NCBI GenBank assembly: GCA_027449905.1
Contig: DAIDKT010000110.1
Coordinates: 1 to 36,181 of the forward strand
DNA from: Legionellales bacterium
Lineage (GTDB): Bacteria; Pseudomonadota; Gammaproteobacteria; Legionellales; Legionellaceae
Reading direction: 5' to 3'
DNA: 36,181 nt
Part shown: positions 32,908 to 36,181 of the stretch, piece after piece
Position numbering within the stretch: the first letter of the stretch is position 1
Layout: each line of letters starts with the position of its first letter
Notes under the pieces: model-generated
What the model was told of the DNA's origin: nothing
The model's input: the letters and a program-made list of their open reading frames with translations, nothing else
The model's database searches: none
Translations under genes and position numbers: made by a program

Positions 32908-34644
32908 ATGAAAAAAAAAGCCCAACTTTTAATAATGTTTGTTAGCCTTTTCCCGATCACTGTATCTGCCAACGACGAACAACTCCAACAGCAAATTCAT
33001 TTGCTACAAAAACAAACCATTCAGCTGCAGAATGAACTCAATCGTCTTGAAAAAAAGCTGGTTAAACAGTCGGTGAAGGATAATGCCCCAGAGAAATCAG
33101 CCGAAAAGCCGCAGATACCTAATGCAAAATCTGAGCCTGCTCGTGTCCCGCTTTCAAATCAACCACCTGAACCACAGAGAAAACACCTCTCAGATCATGC
33201 CTCGGTAAAAAACCAGCAGCCCACCCAGCACACGCAACAGCGGTCGCCTGCCCCCGTGGATGCCAAAGCCAAGCCTCCAACCATGACAAAATTAGTACCG
33301 GCTCCTGTTTTTCACATCAGCAATGTAAGCGTTCATACGCTAGATGATGCAGACCCCGAATCGGTCGATTTTTACCCGACGGCCCTGGTTGCAGATAATC
33401 ATGTGGTGGCTTATATAGCAGGTACCCCGGTCGTTTCGTCACCTTATTTGGGGGAGCGACCGGCATTCGATGGTTCGGATTATATTGTAAATATTTCTAG
33501 TATTAACCGCGATATTCGGCTAATGCAACAGCGACGAAGTTTGCACCGTGCATATGAAAAAATGGGTTACCCCATGCCAGAAAGACCGATCTTCGCCCTG
33601 AGTGGAGCGGTCGAGCCGATAGGAACAATTGGCCAACCTTATTTTGGTCCAGCGAGAGGCGACTGGAATTTGGGGTCCGATGAACTAGATTTAGCGGTCA
33701 TACTAAACAGCAAAGTTGAGGCTTACATGGGGCTTTCTTATAATTCCGGACCGCCAAATGGAGGTGGGCAACGTATAGCGAATTCATCTATTGGCTTAAA
33801 TATGGGTTTTGTCAACATCGGTGATTTGGACCAAAGCCCTTTCTATTTTACAGCGGGACAATTGTTCGCCCCCTTTGGGCGTTTCTCGACATCGATGGTG
33901 AGTCCAACGTTGCCCATGATGATCTCAAGAGTCAAAGCGAGACCGATCATTTTAGGATACAAGTCGCGCACAAGCACAGGAATGTTCGCAGCAATTTATG
34001 GATTTAGAGGCGATACAACTCTGGGTACTACTGGGGTCGGCGGCGCCAATCTGGGATATATTATAGACGCATTTATGGCAACAACTGAAATTGGCGTGAG
34101 CTATATCAGTTCTATTAATGATGCTGGTGGTATGCAATATACGGGATCTGTGCCTGGTACGACGTTTGGGGGATTTGCCTCGATCCTCAATGGAAACGAA
34201 AATGTTCATAAAATCTCTGGCATTGATGCACATCTCACGACAAGTTGGGATCGCTATAATATTACCTTGGAGTGGGTCAGTTCTTTGGGCCGATTCCGTG
34301 TCAGTGATTTGAGCTTTAATGGACACGGGGCGATAACACAAGCCCTGCAAGCAGAAGCTGGGGTAACTTTCATTTCTTTTAATAGACCCTCATCCGTTGC
34401 TGCTTCATACCAGTGGTCGAATCAAGCGCTTGCATTAAATATTCCAAAGCAGCGAGTCAATGCGGTCTATAACATTTCGATTTGGAAGGATACCGTAGAA
34501 AGTTTGGAATATCGACATGATATTGATTATAATCGAAATCAGTTTGCCAATGGCGCCGCGCCGACTGGTCGTGTGAATGCCAATACAGTTGGCACCGGGG
34601 GTACTGCTGATACTTTGTTGGCACAAATTGGCATATATTTCTAA
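32908..34644 (+). CDS. lbtU: LbtU-family siderophore porin
   Basis: A 578-residue outer-membrane protein. A signal peptide (about 1-21, ending V-S-A) is followed by a Gln-rich coiled coil (QLQQQIHLLQKQTIQLQNEL and on to about 52), a disordered Pro/Gln/Lys-rich linker (about 53-135), and a C-terminal beta-barrel (about 180-578). Blocks such as SSINRDIRLMQQRRSLHRAY, GNL-type turns (RGDWNLGSDELDLAVILNSK) and the final L-L-A-Q-I-G-I-Y-F strand with terminal Phe fit LbtU, the TonB-independent receptor for legiobactin in Legionella. No lbtA/B/C siderophore genes are in the window, so it may take up a foreign siderophore or another substrate. A consensus AAGGAG lies 9 bases upstream. Confidence 0.82.
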   Translation: MKKKAQLLIMFVSLFPITVSANDEQLQQQIHLLQKQTIQLQNELNRLEKKLVKQSVKDNAPEKSAEKPQIPNAKSEPARVPLSNQPPEPQRKHLSDHASVKNQQPTQHTQQRSPAPVDAKAKPPTMTKLVPAPVFHISNVSVHTLDDADPESVDFYPTALVADNHVVAYIAGTPVVSSPYLGERPAFDGSDYIVNISSINRDIRLMQQRRSLHRAYEKMGYPMPERPIFALSGAVEPIGTIGQPYFGPARGDWNLGSDELDLAVILNSKVEAYMGLSYNSGPPNGGGQRIANSSIGLNMGFVNIGDLDQSPFYFTAGQLFAPFGRFSTSMVSPTLPMMISRVKARPIILGYKSRTSTGMFAAIYGFRGDTTLGTTGVGGANLGYIIDAFMATTEIGVSYISSINDAGGMQYTGSVPGTTFGGFASILNGNENVHKISGIDAHLTTSWDRYNITLEWVSSLGRFRVSDLSFNGHGAITQALQAEAGVTFISFNRPSSVAASYQWSNQALALNIPKQRVNAVYNISIWKDTVESLEYRHDIDYNRNQFANGAAPTGRVNANTVGTGGTADTLLAQIGIYF

Positions 34645-34674
34645 AATATTTGGGCCCGGTCACTTAAAAACGAC

Positions 34675-34818
34675 CTTTGTACACGACAAAAAATAAAAGG
34701 CTAGAAATTTGTCGTCCCCGCGCAGGCGGGGACCTATGCTGGTAGCTGCATTATGCCACACAAAAAATAGATTCCCGCCTTCGCGGGAAAGACAGTATCA
34801 TTTTTGTCGTGTACAAAG
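34675..34818. repeat. MITE-like element, family B copy 2 (TACACGACAAAAA ends)
   Basis: A 144-bp element with perfect 18-base inverted ends: CTTTGTACACGACAAAAA at 34675-34692 and its reverse complement at 34801-34818. It contains nested GC-rich palindromes, CCCCGCGCAGGCGGGG (near 34717-34732) and TTCCCGCCTTCGCGGGAA. Compared with copy 1 at 22940, the base next to TACAC differs in both arms in a compensating way (A/T versus T/A), so the ability to pair is kept. It lies between lbtU and dcd. Confidence 0.8.
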
Positions 34819-34944
34819 AAAAACGACGAGAATAGCTTGCAGGTTGTCGATCTAAGCCCAATAATAGTCAAGTCTTCGTTGGGTACGACAACCTACTATC
34901 AAGCTGCGCCGAAATTTATGGCATCTAAATTGGAGGATAAGAAT

Positions 34945-35511
34945 TTGACAATTAAATCTGATCGATGGATTGAGCACATGTCTCGTGACCATGGCATGAT
35001 TGAGCCCTTCCAATCGACACAAATGCGGGAAAACGAAACCGGGCGCATTATTTCTTACGGTGTTTCAAGCTATGGATATGATGTTCGTTGTGCGAATGAA
35101 TTCAAAATATTTACCAATATTAATTCAGCTATCGTGGATCCCAAAGAATTTGATGCGACCAGTTTTGTGGATGTACAGTCGAATGTCTGTATTATCCCCC
35201 CGAACTCATTTGCTTTGGCACGTACCATCGAGTATTTTCGTATTCCGAGAAATATTCTAACCATTTGTTTGGGTAAATCAACTTATGCCCGTTGTGGTAT
35301 TATCGTGAATGTCACCCCTTTAGAACCCGAGTGGGAGGGGCATGTTACCCTCGAGTTTTCAAATACGACGACCCTTCCAGCCAAGATTTATGCGAACGAG
35401 GGTGTTGCGCAGATGATTTTTTTAGAGGCGGATGAAGTGTGTGCCGTTTCTTATCGTGACCGTGCCGGTAAGTATCAGGGCCAAGTGGGGGTAACACTCC
35501 CGCGTACATAA
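34945..35511 (+). CDS. dcd: dCTP deaminase
   Basis: Dcd converts dCTP to dUTP, the precursor for dUMP and thymidylate synthesis. The 188-residue product starts, at a TTG, with [21 protein letters not shown], which is the family N-terminus; GGAGG lies 8 bases upstream, deciding this start. Motifs present are [12 protein letters not shown], the [10 protein letters not shown] block, [16 protein letters not shown] with the catalytic glutamate, and C-terminal K-Y-Q-G-Q-x-G-V. The frame is open for 47 more codons upstream, but that part runs into the repeat element and is not protein-like. Confidence 0.94.
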   Translation: MTIKSDRWIEHMSRDHGMIEPFQSTQMRENETGRIISYGVSSYGYDVRCANEFKIFTNINSAIVDPKEFDATSFVDVQSNVCIIPPNSFALARTIEYFRIPRNILTICLGKSTYARCGIIVNVTPLEPEWEGHVTLEFSNTTTLPAKIYANEGVAQMIFLEADEVCAVSYRDRAGKYQGQVGVTLPRT

Positions 35512-35578
35512 GCATGATTGCTGGGCAGTTATACTGAGCGCAAAAAACCAGTATCTTCAGGGAGAATGGGTCTACACT

Positions 35579-35893
35579 TTACTCTTGGTTGTCTTGAATG
35601 AGTGTTCGATGCTTTGACGCATCGATGCGCTCCTTTAATTCTTTTCCAGGCTTGAAATGAGGTGTATATTTTGCGATCGTTTTAACATGTTCACCTGTTT
35701 TTGGATTATGGGCATTTCTCGGCGGTCGATAGTGAAGAGAAAAACTACCAAAACCACGAATTTCAATTCGCTGCCCATTCATCAGTGAGTCACTCATTAA
35801 CTCAAGTAAGCGATTGATACCATCAGTCACAGTTTTTTCTGGTAAATGCGTAAATTTTTCAGCAAGTCTTTCAATCAGTTCTGATTTAATCAT
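35579..35893 (-). CDS. ihfB: Integration host factor beta subunit
   Basis: A 104-residue DNA-bending protein of the HU/IHF family. The N-terminus [14 protein letters not shown] and [26 protein letters not shown] (shown as residues joined; the DNA-binding arm with the intercalating proline) are characteristic of IhfB rather than HU. The ATG at 35893 follows GAGGT by 5 bases; a longer in-frame start seven codons upstream is unlikely. It is convergent with dcd. In most gammaproteobacteria rpsA lies just upstream of ihfB; here the 288 bases to the window edge contain no rpsA end. Confidence 0.93.
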   Translation of the reverse strand: MIKSELIERLAEKFTHLPEKTVTDGINRLLELMSDSLMNGQRIEIRGFGSFSLHYRPPRNAHNPKTGEHVKTIAKYTPHFKPGKELKERIDASKHRTLIQDNQE

Positions 35894-35931
35894 AAAAACC
35901 TCGTAACAGACCAATCTTTGTCACTCGTTAA

Positions 35932-35968
35932 TATATTCTAGAATATACCGCTTTAATCCCGATGACAA
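35932..35968 (-). promoter_or_regulatory. Candidate ihfB promoter overlapping a perfect 16-bp palindrome
   Basis: On the minus strand TTGTCA (35963-35968), a 17-base spacer and TATTCT (35940-35945) form a candidate promoter about 40-50 bases before ihfB. The -10 lies inside TATATTCTAGAATATA (35932-35947), a perfect palindrome that would be an ideal place for a dimeric repressor. From 35969 to the window end at 36181 the DNA is AT-rich and I see no gene. Confidence 0.45.
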
Positions 35969-36181
35969 CCTCCAGGATTCGGTTGCTGACTGATGTGAAA
36001 CATAAAATGATCCCTTAACACGCAACGTGAGTTTTAAAATATAGTATTTTCCAATCCTAAGATGAGCCTGAAATAATTAAGACAATGTCGTAGTTAGCTT
36101 TGTTTTTAGGGTTTTGATTTTTATAAATTATTTATTTGTTATTGTAGCATAAAGAAGACATTGTGGATGAAGTGTGGTCAA

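Noticed and set aside
34804..34944. 47-codon N-terminal extension of dcd starting at a TTG
   Set aside because: It begins inside the family B element, lacks a ribosome binding site and is not like any dCTP deaminase N-terminus; the TTG at 34945 has GGAGG at the right distance.
1..36181. tRNA, rRNA, riboswitch and CRISPR array
   Set aside because: I saw no cloverleaf-like segment, rRNA motif, known aptamer core or regularly spaced repeats in the intergenic regions, reading by eye only.

Overview
The window looks like a piece of a gammaproteobacterial chromosome from the order Legionellales (Legionella, Coxiella/Aquicella-like or a relative). The pointers are a Legionella-type major outer membrane protein (31535-32584), an LbtU-type siderophore porin (32908-34644), a small Thivi_2564-type membrane protein, an astacin-like protease of the kind known in Legionella, and large eukaryote-like or orphan proteins set among housekeeping genes. 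This placement comes from protein resemblance recalled from memory, not from a search.

Left part (1-6360). It opens with the tail of an IS630-type transposase. A small membrane protein and fabI (enoyl-ACP reductase) follow. A degenerate alpha/beta hydrolase and a cytoplasmic PAS hybrid histidine kinase lie on the minus strand. Divergent from the kinase is a 466-residue protein that I read as a cyclodipeptide synthase (XYP-like) with a long C-terminal extension. This is the most interesting gene in the window.

Origin-type housekeeping block (6547-22767). On the minus strand lies rpmH-rnpA-yidD-yidC-mnmE with touching or overlapping genes and a strong promoter before rpmH; dnaA is not next to rpmH. 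Next to it rsmI is followed after 3 bases by a secreted astacin metalloprotease. lpoA diverges from rsmI. On the plus strand come a large orphan coiled-coil membrane protein (867 aa), then mnmG-rsmG-parA-parB-yraN-diaA-(33-codon ORF)-dolP, a tightly packed run ending in a clear intrinsic terminator. The usual lpoA-yraN-diaA-dolP neighbourhood is therefore split by the mnmG/parAB genes and the orphan membrane protein.

Right part (22768-36181). A secreted GH5 glycosidase directly abuts a TauE/SafE exporter. Then come an antioxidant group (sodB, monothiol glutaredoxin, 2-Cys peroxiredoxin), rnt and pyrC (overlapping), an FAD-dependent oxidoreductase, two outer-membrane beta-barrels (MOMP and LbtU), dcd (with a TTG start) and ihfB, whose candidate promoter contains a perfect 16-bp palindrome.

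Small non-coding repeats are frequent. There are two copies of a ~145-152 bp element with TGTTGACAATTC ends (plus a vestige), two copies of a ~143 bp element with TACACGACAAAAA ends and nested GC-rich palindromes, one 189-bp element with perfect 38-bp inverted ends, and several shorter palindromes. I see no rRNA, tRNA or CRISPR array.
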